Source: PSRJ01 sp963825305
Lineage (GTDB): Bacteria > Acidobacteriota > Terriglobia > Bryobacterales > Bryobacteraceae
Assembly (NCBI GenBank): GCA_963825305.1
Contig: CAWGTA010000016.1
Span: 62,001 to 126,000 of the forward strand
Direction of reading: 5' to 3'
Length of the DNA stretch: 64,000 nt
Made by a program: the position numbers and the translations under genes. Below the pieces are notes generated by a model, which had not been told where the DNA came from, made no database searches, and saw nothing but the letters and a program-made list of their open reading frames with translations. Numbering within the stretch: position 1 is the stretch's first letter; the number at the start of each line of letters is the position of its first letter. Of the stretch, positions 38,125-45,796 are shown one piece after another.

Positions 38125-38493
38125 ATGAGAAGGACGCTCGCTTGTTTCGTCGCCAGTCTCTTGCTGCTGGCGGCCACACCGGTTCGCGCACATCACGCCG
38201 AGGCGCTCTACGACATGAAGAACCCGAGCACCGTGAGCGGTGAGGTGGGCAAAGTGGAATGGGGGAATCCGCACGTCTATGTGCACCTGAGCGTGAAGAA
38301 CGAACGCGGCGGGGGCGACGAGTGGTCGCTCGAACTCACCAGTCCGAATTCGCTGAAGCACTACGGTTGGAAAAGCGACACGGTGAAGCCGGGAGATGAA
38401 ATCACATGCACCGGGGGCAAGGCTAAGAGCGGGGCCAGAACCATGCGGTGTGCCGAGGTCGGGCTAGCGGACGGACGGAAGCTGAGGTCGTAG
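38125..38493 (+). CDS. DUF6152 family secreted protein
   Basis: A 122-residue exported protein with a signal peptide (ACFVASLLLLAATPVRA) followed at once by HH, then YDMKNPSTVSGEVGKVEWGNPHVYVHL, the hallmark of DUF6152, and a terminal ITCTGGKAKSGARTMRCAEV with two cysteines. Function unknown. It starts 12 bases after the receptor and is probably translated from the same mRNA. Members of this family are often found next to secreted proteins of the type at 539-1468. Confidence 0.85.
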   Translation: MRRTLACFVASLLLLAATPVRAHHAEALYDMKNPSTVSGEVGKVEWGNPHVYVHLSVKNERGGGDEWSLELTSPNSLKHYGWKSDTVKPGDEITCTGGKAKSGARTMRCAEVGLADGRKLRS

Positions 38494-38504
38494 GGGACAA
38501 CCCA

Positions 38505-38524
38505 CCGGCGGCCGAGACCGCCGG
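38505..38524. repeat. CCGGCGG hairpin repeat
   Basis: CCGGCGG-CCGAGA-CCGCCGG, third copy of the hairpin family seen at 14878 and 17338. It lies between the DUF6152 gene and xseB, followed by GGCGCTAC as at 17338. Confidence 0.6.
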
Positions 38525-38566
38525 CGCTACAGGCCACGGGCCGGACGCCTGTGCTACTGTCTTTGC

Positions 38567-38827
38567 ATGGCGGAAAACCAAGCTGCCTCGCAGCCGGTGG
38601 AATCCTTCGAAGTTAGCCTGGACGAGCTGGAGCAGGTGGTCAAACAGCTCGAGGCCGGCGACTTGCCGCTGGAGCGCGCGCTGGAGCTTTTCGAGCGCGG
38701 CATGAGTCTCAGCGACCGTTGCCGCAAACAGCTCGAAGAAGCGGAAACGCGCGTGGAAATGCTTATCCGCAAGGATGGCAAGATCCAAGCCGAACCGCTC
38801 CGCCTCGAAAAAACCGACAAGACATGA
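38567..38827 (+). CDS. xseB: Exodeoxyribonuclease VII small subunit
   Basis: An 86-residue helical protein, FEVSLDELEQVVKQLEAGDL then LERALELFERGMSLSDRCRKQL, the standard pattern of XseB. It binds the long helices of XseA, which digests single-stranded DNA; xseA is not in the window. Its stop overlaps ispA by four bases. The xseB-ispA pairing is a common bacterial arrangement. Confidence 0.92.
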   Translation: MAENQAASQPVESFEVSLDELEQVVKQLEAGDLPLERALELFERGMSLSDRCRKQLEEAETRVEMLIRKDGKIQAEPLRLEKTDKT

Positions 38828-39693
38828 ACCTGCGCGAATACCAGCAACTGGTGGATGCGGAGCTCGATCGGCTGGCGCCGCCGGAGAACACTCCACCGGA
38901 GACCATACACCGCGCGCTCCGCTACAGCCTCTTCGCCGGCGGAAAGCGCATCCGGCCTATCCTGTGCATCGAAGCCGCGCGAGCCGTCGGCCGGCCGCCG
39001 GGCGCGGTGGTGGCGGCGGCCTGCTCGCTCGAGTTGATCCACACCTATTCCCTGATTCACGACGACCTGCCGGCGCTGGATAACGATGACTACCGCCGCG
39101 GCAAGCTCACTAATCACAAAGTGTTCGGTGAAGCCATGGCGATTCTGGCGGGCGATGCGCTGCTCACGCTGGCGTTCCAGGTTCTGGCGCAGCTCGATGC
39201 CCCACCCGAACGCAAGGCCCAGTTGATCGCGGAATTGGCCACGGCGGCCGGAACGGTGGGCGGCATGATCGGCGGGCAAGTGGCCGATCTGGAGGGTGAG
39301 GGCAAGCCTCCCGACGCCGCGCTGCTCGAGACGATTCACCGCGCCAAGACCGGCGCTCTGCTCCGCGCCAGCACGCGCATGGGCGCCATCTTTGCCGGCG
39401 CCACAACGGAGCAGTACGATGCGCTCTCCTGCTACGGGGAACACATCGGGCTGGCTTTCCAGATTGTCGACGATGTTCTCGACGTGGAGGAATCCTCCGA
39501 AGCGCTGGGAAAGACCGCCGGCAAGGACGCCGCGCAACACAAGATCACCTTCCCCGCGGTCTACGGTCTGGAAACTTCGAGGCGCATGGCGGAAGAGGAA
39601 TGCGCGCGAGCCCACCAGGTGCTGGCGCCCTTCGGCGAGAAAGCCGCCGGCTTGCACGAACTCGCCGATCTGATCGTCCGCCGCAAATCATGA
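38824..39693 (+). CDS. ispA: Polyprenyl (farnesyl-type) diphosphate synthase
   Basis: A 289-residue enzyme joining isopentenyl units to form farnesyl or related diphosphates. The first aspartate-rich motif is LIHDDLPALDNDD (DDxxxxD), the substrate stretch is YSLFAGGKRIRPIL, and the second motif is FQIVDDVLDVEE. The residues before the first motif (LIHTYS) include a Tyr, typical of short-chain products. It is between xseB and tlyA with four-base overlaps. In many genomes dxs follows; here tlyA does. Confidence 0.93.
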   Translation: MNLREYQQLVDAELDRLAPPENTPPETIHRALRYSLFAGGKRIRPILCIEAARAVGRPPGAVVAAACSLELIHTYSLIHDDLPALDNDDYRRGKLTNHKVFGEAMAILAGDALLTLAFQVLAQLDAPPERKAQLIAELATAAGTVGGMIGGQVADLEGEGKPPDAALLETIHRAKTGALLRASTRMGAIFAGATTEQYDALSCYGEHIGLAFQIVDDVLDVEESSEALGKTAGKDAAQHKITFPAVYGLETSRRMAEEECARAHQVLAPFGEKAAGLHELADLIVRRKS

Positions 39694-40412
39694 AAACCCG
39701 CCTGGACCGCCTGCTGGTGGAACGCGGGCTGGTGGACTCACGCGAGAAGGCGCAAGCGCTCATCATGGCGGGCGACGTTCTGCTGAACGGCCAAAAGGCC
39801 CTGAAGGCGGGGCAGCCGGTGGCCTCCGATGCGGCCATCGAGCTGCTGGCGCGGCCTCCGTATGTGAGCCGCGGTGGCCTCAAGTTGGCGGCGGCACTGC
39901 GTCACTTCTCCCTGGATGTCGCCGGATTGGTCTGCCTGGATATCGGCTCATCGACGGGCGGCTTCACCGATGCCCTGCTCCAGGCCGGCGCGGCTCGCGT
40001 ACACGCCGTCGACGTGGGAACCGGACAGCTCGCCTGGTCCCTGCGCACGGACCCGCGGGTGGTGGTTCACGAGGGCATTAATGCGCGTGAGCTGCGGTTC
40101 GACGATATTGGCGAGCTGGCGAACTTGCTCACCTGCGACGTCAGCTTCATCTCGGTCACCCTCATCCTGCCGGCCGCGGTCCGGCTGCTACACTCAGACG
40201 GTCGTATGGTTATACTAGTCAAGCCGCAATTCGAAGTTGGCAAGGGGCAAGTGGGAAAGGGCGGCATTGTGCGCGAGCCGGAACTCCACCAGGCCGCTTG
40301 TGAGCGCGTGAGCCGGGCCGTGGAAGAACTCGGATTCGCCACCAACATCATGGACAGCCCCATACTCGGCGCCGAAGGGAACAAGGAATTCCTCCTGTAT
40401 GCCCGACATTAA
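39690..40412 (+). CDS. tlyA: TlyA-family rRNA 2'-O-methyltransferase
   Basis: A 240-residue protein with an S4 RNA-binding domain (residues 1-60: RLDRLLVERGLVDSREKAQA) and an FtsJ-like methyltransferase (LVCLDIGSSTGGFTDALLQA, VHAVDVGTGQLAW). TlyA proteins methylate ribose in rRNA and are linked to capreomycin sensitivity in mycobacteria; some are haemolysin-related by name only. Residues typical of the catalytic tetrad are plausible but I did not place all. The stop overlaps nadK by about 14 bases. Confidence 0.92.
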   Translation: MKTRLDRLLVERGLVDSREKAQALIMAGDVLLNGQKALKAGQPVASDAAIELLARPPYVSRGGLKLAAALRHFSLDVAGLVCLDIGSSTGGFTDALLQAGAARVHAVDVGTGQLAWSLRTDPRVVVHEGINARELRFDDIGELANLLTCDVSFISVTLILPAAVRLLHSDGRMVILVKPQFEVGKGQVGKGGIVREPELHQAACERVSRAVEELGFATNIMDSPILGAEGNKEFLLYARH

Positions 40413-41262
40413 GACCGTCGGAATCATCTCCAAGCCGGGCGTACCGGCGGGCCACGAACTCGTGCCTGAGGTGATCCAATGGCTGCGGCAGCGGGCCATC
40501 GCGGTTCGCATCGATGAAGAGAGCGCGGCTTATGCGCCCAGCGAGAAAGGCATTGCCCGCGACATCGTGCCTGAAGGCTGCGACCTGGTCATCGTGCTGG
40601 GGGGCGATGGCACGCTGCTCTCCGCCGCCCGCGCCATCGGGAAGCGCGAGATCCCTCTCTTCCCGGTCAACCTGGGCGGGCTCGGTTTCCTGACTGCCAT
40701 CACCATCGATGAGCTTTTCCCCGAACTCGATCGGGCGCTCCGCGGTGAGCACCGCGTGGCCAAACGCAAACTTCTGAACACGGAGATAGTGCGCGGCGGC
40801 CAGGTGGTGGCATCCTACGATGCCCTCAACGACGCCGTGCTTACCAAAGCGTCCATCGCACGCATGATCGACCTTCAGGCTTTCGTGGATGAGCAGTTCG
40901 TGGCCGACTACAAGGCTGATGGGTTGATCATCTGCACGCCGACGGGGTCGACGGCCTATTCGCTGGCGGCCGGAGGGCCCATCATTTTTCCGTCGGTGCC
41001 CGCCATTTGCATCACGCCAATCTGCCCGCACATGCTCACGAACCGGCCGGTGCTGGTGCCGGAGACCAGCGTGGTCCGCATCATCTCGCGCGGCCCGGAT
41101 GAAAGTGTGTTCCTCACCATCGATGGGCAGATCGGCAATCCGATCGAGGAAGGCGACACCATCGTGTGCCGCAGTTCGCGGTTCTCATTGCACCTGATGC
41201 GTCCGCCGCGGGCGATGTTCTTCGACGTGCTGCGGCAGAAGCTCAAATGGGGCGAGCGGTGA
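40399..41262 (+). CDS. nadK: NAD kinase
   Basis: A 287-residue NAD kinase producing NADP. The signature is VIVLGGDGTLLSAAR with GGDG, followed by PLFPVNLGGLGFLTA and the second NAD segment ADGLIICTPTGSTAYSLAAGGPII. The C-terminal FLTIDGQIGNPI is also typical. It sits after tlyA as in many bacteria, overlapping it by 14 bases. Confidence 0.95.
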   Translation: MPDIKTVGIISKPGVPAGHELVPEVIQWLRQRAIAVRIDEESAAYAPSEKGIARDIVPEGCDLVIVLGGDGTLLSAARAIGKREIPLFPVNLGGLGFLTAITIDELFPELDRALRGEHRVAKRKLLNTEIVRGGQVVASYDALNDAVLTKASIARMIDLQAFVDEQFVADYKADGLIICTPTGSTAYSLAAGGPIIFPSVPAICITPICPHMLTNRPVLVPETSVVRIISRGPDESVFLTIDGQIGNPIEEGDTIVCRSSRFSLHLMRPPRAMFFDVLRQKLKWGER

Positions 41263-42506
41263 AAGAGCCGGAGAACCGGACACAGACCGGGAGGTCTGTG
41301 GTACTGTCTCTCACCAACTGGATTTTTCTTGGCATGGCGGCGGGCGTGGCCCTGGGCATCTTCGCGCCGGGCTTCGCAACGCGACTGGGGCCTGTTTCCA
41401 ACGTCTTCCTTCGACTGATACGGTCGATCATCGCGCCGCTGCTGTTTGGCACGCTGGTCTCCGGCATCGCCGGCGCGGGCGATTTGCGGCGCATGGGGCG
41501 CGTCGGCATCAAGGCGCTGGTCTATTTCGAGGTGGTCACCACGCTGGCGCTTTTTCTTGGCTTGGGCGCGGTGAACCTGGTGCGCCCTGGGGACGGCGTT
41601 CCCATCGCGCGCACGGGCGCGGAAACGGCAGCGCCGCAAAGCCAAACCGATGCCGCCACGCTGATCGAACACATCTTCCCCGCCAGCATGATCGACGCCA
41701 TGGCCCGCAATGACGTGCTCCAGGTGGTGGTCTTCTCGTTCCTGTTCGGCGCGGCGTGCGCGGCCATCGGCGTCAAAGCCGCACCCGTGGTTTCGTTCTG
41801 CTCGGCGCTGGCCGACGTGATGTTCCGCTACACGCGCTACGTGATGTACCTGGCCCCGTTCGGCGTGGGCGCCGCGATTGCGGTTACGGTCGGCAGCAAA
41901 GGGGCCGGCGTGCTGTTCGGCCTGGGCAAACTGATTGCGACGATGTACGCGGCGCAGGCGCTGTTCGTGATCGTCATTCTCGGAGCGGTCGTGACGCTTT
42001 TCCGGATTCCCGCCGCGGCGTTTTATCGGGCGGTGCGTGAGCCGTTTGCCATTGCGTTCTCGACGGCATCGAGCGAAGCGGCGCTTCCCCTGGCGCTGGA
42101 AAACATGGAGCGCTTCGGCGTGCCCAAGCACATCGTGGGGTTTGTCTTGCCGACGGGCTACAGCTTCAACCTGGATGGCACCACGTTGTATTTGTCGCTC
42201 GCCTCGGTGTTCGTGGCGCAGGCCGCGGGAGTGCACATGTCCTTCGGCGAGCAGTTAGTCATGATGCTGACTCTGATGCTCACTAGCAAGGGCGTAGCCG
42301 GCGTGCCCCGCGCGGCGCTCGTGATTCTGGCTGGAACGCTCGCGACGTTCCGATTGCCCGTGGAGGGTGTCTCCATTCTGCTGGGCGTGGATGCGCTGCT
42401 GGATATGGCGCGCACTTCCGTCAACGTGGTGGGCAACTGCCTGGCCAGCGCCGTGGTGGCGCGCTGGGAAGGTTACTCCCCGGGGACCGCAGACGAGCGA
42501 AAATAG
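41247..42506 (+). CDS. Dicarboxylate/amino acid:cation symporter (DAACS family)
   Basis: A 419-residue permease with about eight membrane helices plus two re-entrant loops. Characteristic: SVVLSLTNWIFLGMAAGVALG, FLRLIRSIIAPLLFGTLVSGIAG, the serine-rich hairpin FSTASSEAALPLALE, the PTGYSFNLDGTTLYLSLA helix and the last loop TSVNVVGNCLASAVVARW. These carry glutamate, aspartate or C4-dicarboxylates with Na+ or H+. The ATG at 41247 and a GTG at 41259 (overlapping the nadK stop) are both possible starts. Confidence 0.92.
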   Translation: MGRAVKEPENRTQTGRSVVLSLTNWIFLGMAAGVALGIFAPGFATRLGPVSNVFLRLIRSIIAPLLFGTLVSGIAGAGDLRRMGRVGIKALVYFEVVTTLALFLGLGAVNLVRPGDGVPIARTGAETAAPQSQTDAATLIEHIFPASMIDAMARNDVLQVVVFSFLFGAACAAIGVKAAPVVSFCSALADVMFRYTRYVMYLAPFGVGAAIAVTVGSKGAGVLFGLGKLIATMYAAQALFVIVILGAVVTLFRIPAAAFYRAVREPFAIAFSTASSEAALPLALENMERFGVPKHIVGFVLPTGYSFNLDGTTLYLSLASVFVAQAAGVHMSFGEQLVMMLTLMLTSKGVAGVPRAALVILAGTLATFRLPVEGVSILLGVDALLDMARTSVNVVGNCLASAVVARWEGYSPGTADERK

Positions 42507-42533
42507 AGGACAGCGCTTCATCCGGAGGGGAGT

Positions 42534-44180
42534 ATGCGCCTGATCGCGTTTGCGTGTTTGCTTCCGATCGCCCTTTCCGCCCAACCGCAGCTAACGGCTG
42601 ACGACCTCTGTTCGATTGAAGGACGAGTGGTCAACGCCCTCACGGGCGAACCGTTGAAAAAGGCGGCCCTCTCGCTCCGGAATCTAGATCCTGTATCGCC
42701 AGGGACTCTCCGGCCGCTTTACAGCACCGTGTCCGGGCCAGACGGCCGGTTTGGGATGAAAGATATCGAGCCCGGATCGTACTTGCTGTCAGCGGAGCGC
42801 ACTGGCTTCCTTCGTGCTTCATACGGAGCTCGCGGCCTCAACCAGCGCTCCGTAACGCTCCACCTCAACCGCGGGCAGACATTGAGAAGCCTCGATTTCC
42901 GGCTGACGCCTCACGGCGTTGTTTCGGGCCGTGTGGTGGACGAAGACGGTGACCCCGCAGTGAATGCCCGGATTCAACTCTTGCGGCTCCGCTACAGTCA
43001 GGGCCGAAAGCAATTGGAGCCGTTATTCAGAGGCTCCAACGCAAGCACCAGCACCAACGATCTGGGGGAGTATCGCATTTTCGGTCTTGTCCCCGGCAGA
43101 TACGTTTTGGCTGCTAATTACCTCACCAGGGCGAGCGCGCTACAATCCATCGACCGTTCGGCTACCCCACGGAACAACGAGGATTACTTGCCGACGTATT
43201 ACCCCGGCACGGCCGACGCAGATGCCGCGATATTCTTTGAGGTCGTAGCGGGCGCCGAAGTGCGCGGCATCGATGTGAAACTCCTGAAAGCACACACCGT
43301 GAGCGTCAGTGGTCATGTGACTAATGCCGTCTTACCGGGGCATCCTGCTATCAGTGTTCTTCTCACACCGGGCAATTCCAATAGAGGTGCTTTCAGCATA
43401 CTCGCATCCCAGGCCGATGCCTCGGGCAAGTTTGAAATCCGAAGCGTGGTACCCGGAGCGTACTCTTTGCAAGCATCCGTTACGGAAGATGACAAGTTCT
43501 ACATGACCCGGCAACCGATCGAAGTGCGCGATCAAGATGTCGACAACCTGAACCTTTCGATTGCCCCGGGGGTGGGGTTACCAGGTCGCGTACGCGTCGA
43601 AGGAGATGATACCGCCGACTTAGCAAGCGTCAGCTTCAATTTAATTTCACCGGACGCAAACGCTGGCGGTTACGCACCCTTGAAAAAAGAGGATCAAAGC
43701 TTTCGCTTCGACAATCTCAACGCCGGCCACTACGATCTGAGGGGCAACCTACCGGCCGGATATTACGTCAAGGCCGCTCGCATCGGCGACATGGACGTAC
43801 TCGCTTCTGGCCTGGATATCGGCAGCGAAGCCACTGCGCCGCTAGAAGTCGTTCTCAGCCCGCATGCCGGACAGATCGCCGGTGTAGTACAGAATCCCGA
43901 TACCCAGCAGCCGGCCCCATTCAGCGTGGTGGTGCTCGTCCCACGGGAGAAAGAACGGCGCGACCGGGCGTGGTATTACCAGACGGCCACCGCCGACCGC
44001 TCCGGTAGCTTCACACTCAAAAGCGTCGCGCCAGGAGACTACAAACTGTACGCGTGGGATGAAATCGAAGACGGCGCCTACATGGACCCCGAGTTCATGA
44101 AACCGTTTGAGAGCAAAGGCGAATCGATATCGGTGAAGGAGAGCAGCCAGCTTACCGAGCAGCTCACGCTGATACCGTAA
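42534..44180 (+). CDS. Secreted protein with repeated carboxypeptidase-regulatory-like domains
   Basis: A 548-residue exported protein. After the signal peptide (LIAFACLLPIALSAQ) come several Ig-like beta domains with the telltale strands: IEGRVVNALTGEPLKKAALS, GRFGMKDIEPGSYLLSAERT, GVVSGRVVDEDGDPAVNARI, GEYRIFGLVPGRYVLAANY, and a last one GSFTLKSVAPGDYKLYAWDE. There is no barrel, so this is a free or surface-bound module protein of the type abundant in Solibacter relatives. Function unknown. GGAGGGGAGT precedes ATG 42534. Confidence 0.85.
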   Translation: MRLIAFACLLPIALSAQPQLTADDLCSIEGRVVNALTGEPLKKAALSLRNLDPVSPGTLRPLYSTVSGPDGRFGMKDIEPGSYLLSAERTGFLRASYGARGLNQRSVTLHLNRGQTLRSLDFRLTPHGVVSGRVVDEDGDPAVNARIQLLRLRYSQGRKQLEPLFRGSNASTSTNDLGEYRIFGLVPGRYVLAANYLTRASALQSIDRSATPRNNEDYLPTYYPGTADADAAIFFEVVAGAEVRGIDVKLLKAHTVSVSGHVTNAVLPGHPAISVLLTPGNSNRGAFSILASQADASGKFEIRSVVPGAYSLQASVTEDDKFYMTRQPIEVRDQDVDNLNLSIAPGVGLPGRVRVEGDDTADLASVSFNLISPDANAGGYAPLKKEDQSFRFDNLNAGHYDLRGNLPAGYYVKAARIGDMDVLASGLDIGSEATAPLEVVLSPHAGQIAGVVQNPDTQQPAPFSVVVLVPREKERRDRAWYYQTATADRSGSFTLKSVAPGDYKLYAWDEIEDGAYMDPEFMKPFESKGESISVKESSQLTEQLTLIP

Positions 44181-44266
44181 GTGGGGCCAGCCCTTCCGGG
44201 CTGCCGCCGCGCTTCCGCGCGGCGCGCCGGCTGAAAGCCGGCGGCAGGCCGGAAGGCCTGCCCCAC
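44181..44266. repeat. 86-bp palindromic repeat, copy 1
   Basis: An imperfect palindrome from GTGGGGCC to GGCCTGCCCCAC, with the inner core GCCGCCGCGC-TTCC-GCGCGGCG and GGCGCGCCGGC. It begins right after the stop of the preceding gene. It is the same length as, and nearly identical to, 49532-49617. Confidence 0.8.
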
Positions 44267-44278
44267 GGGGCCACTCTA

Positions 44279-44818
44279 CTACTTCTTCCCCCCACGGCCG
44301 CGCGCCATCGCCTCGGTCGAGGGAGGCACCAGACCTTTCAACCTGAGATAAACGGCCATCGTGCCGTAGCACTCCTGATCGTGCGCAATGTTGCCGTACA
44401 GCGCGCTCACGCGTGGTGTCTGGCCGCGGAACGAGGGGACCGGGTCGTTAAGGTTCGCGTCCGTGGTTCCTTCATAGACCGCATCGCAAACATCGAAAGA
44501 CTCTTTCAGCGCCGCAATCAAATCGGCTTTGCTGGTTTTCGAGCCGGCGGTCCCTTGTTTCGGCGTGCCCGCAATCCGCGAGCATCCGCCCAGTTGGGAA
44601 TCGGCCACGTGCGCTACCCAGCCGCCGAAACTGCGCTCGGGAGCCGTCGGTTGAAAATTGTAATCAGCCTCGGCCATCTTCTCGGCGGCGGCCATGATGT
44701 TGTTCTTGATCCCGTTATACGACTGCTTCAAGTCAGCCGCCACACTCGGCGCGCCCTGCGCAAACAGTGTCGCGGCGGAAAGGGCTAACGCACTCAGAAC
44801 CAGGCAATATCGTTTCAT
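44279..44818 (-). CDS. Exported DinB-like protein
   Basis: A 179-residue secreted protein with a signal peptide (CLVLSALALSAATLFAQ) and a four-helix DinB-like fold: SYNGIKNNIMAAAEKMAEADYNFQ, RSFGGWVAHVADSQLGGCSR with the histidine, and SALYGNIAHDQECYGTMAVYLRLKG with the second histidine. Most DinB proteins are cytosolic, metal-binding and act on thiols; exported versions are frequent in Acidobacteria. Metal ligands are consistent with H in each of these segments. It is a single gene followed by the 86-bp repeat. Confidence 0.85.
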   Translation of the reverse strand: MKRYCLVLSALALSAATLFAQGAPSVAADLKQSYNGIKNNIMAAAEKMAEADYNFQPTAPERSFGGWVAHVADSQLGGCSRIAGTPKQGTAGSKTSKADLIAALKESFDVCDAVYEGTTDANLNDPVPSFRGQTPRVSALYGNIAHDQECYGTMAVYLRLKGLVPPSTEAMARGRGGKK

Positions 44819-44868
44819 TACGGGTATGGCGAATGGCAGAGCGCTGAGGTTACCCGGCCCCCGGAGTC

Positions 44869-44897
44869 ACGTAGCGCTGGCGATCCTTGTCGCCGGC
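44869..44897. repeat. Second copy of the GTAGCGCTGGCGATC element
   Basis: ACGTAGCGCTGGCGATCC-TTGTCGCCGGC matches 14904-14931 with one extra C. In both places it precedes or follows GC hairpin sequences; it may be a piece of a dispersed repeat. Confidence 0.55.
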
Positions 44898-44905
44898 ATT
44901 TGCAC

Positions 44906-45770
44906 TTACTCCGCGGTGCGCACGCGTAACGCCTGATCCAGTTGAAACGTGAGAACCGTCTCCACCGGCACTTTGATCGTTCCCTTAGTCAAGATTTGTG
45001 TCAACGCGCCCGCGCCCCCGCCGGACCCGGCGCCGATGGCCGCTCCCTTGCCGCCTCCGGCGATTGCGCCGATGATGGCGCCGATGGCTGCGCCTCCGCC
45101 CGAATACTCGGCTGTGCGCTTGTTCGCGCCCACTCCGGACTTGCCCTTCTCTTCCAGATCGGCGGTGCTGAGTTGATACTGGCGGCCGTCGATGGAAACC
45201 GAAGCCAAGTCCAACACCAGGTCGGAGGCGCCCCGGATTTTTCCGCCCTTCGATGCGGAACGAATGATGATCTGCGCGTTGGAGCCGCGCGGGATGACAA
45301 CGTTGCGGTCAGCATCCAACACATCTCGCGTCACCTCCGCCGGAAACGTCTGGCCTTCCACCACCTTGCTCGAATCGATGGTCTCTTCGTTGCGCACCGA
45401 AATCGAGGTGCCGGCCGGCAGCACATGGGTCCTCGTCGTAATGGCGGTCTCGGTTGGGTGGAAATGTTCGTGGTGTTCCGGCGCGCTCTCCGGGGCCGCG
45501 GCAACCGGCGGCGACGGCCACGGGCTCCGCCGCATCGCTATACTCGATGGCGCGCACCTGATTCATCGGTATGGTGTGGTTCACTTTGTCGTCGCCCGCA
45601 ATCTGAACCTCGCTGGCGGAACTGGATAACACCGTCCCACTCACGCTGGTGCCATCGCGCATCTGCACCGTGGCGTGCTGGCCGCCACCCGCCGGCTTAG
45701 CGCAGGAGGAAAGCCACAGCAGCGCCACGATCGCGCAGACAGAATTGAGGCTGATCATCTTTGGACGCAT
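44906..45770 (-). pseudogene. Lipoprotein with glycine-zipper domain, one frameshift
   Basis: The first frame starts at ATG 45770 with a lipobox region (SVCAIVALLWLSSC) and a small conserved strand set (VQMRDGTSVSGTVLSSSASE, NHTIPMNQVRAIEYSD). A second frame then carries THVLPAGTSISVRNEETID, VIPRGSNAQIIIRSASKGGK, the glycine-rich AAIGAIIGAIAGGGKGAAI and TVLTFQLDQALRV. The joint is near 45505, where one extra G splits VAVAA and VAAAPES. Joined, it makes about 285 residues: a cell-envelope lipoprotein with a membrane-inserting glycine zipper. It may be an error or a recent break. Confidence 0.7.
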
Positions 45771-45796
45771 AGCAGGTGTAGTATAACCCCGATTAC

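Noticed and set aside
36481..38361. 626-residue open frame on the minus strand across the TonB receptor gene
   Set aside because: It is antisense to a gene with a clear signal, plug and barrel, and its protein is Arg/His-rich without domain patterns. Long antisense frames are expected in GC-rich DNA.
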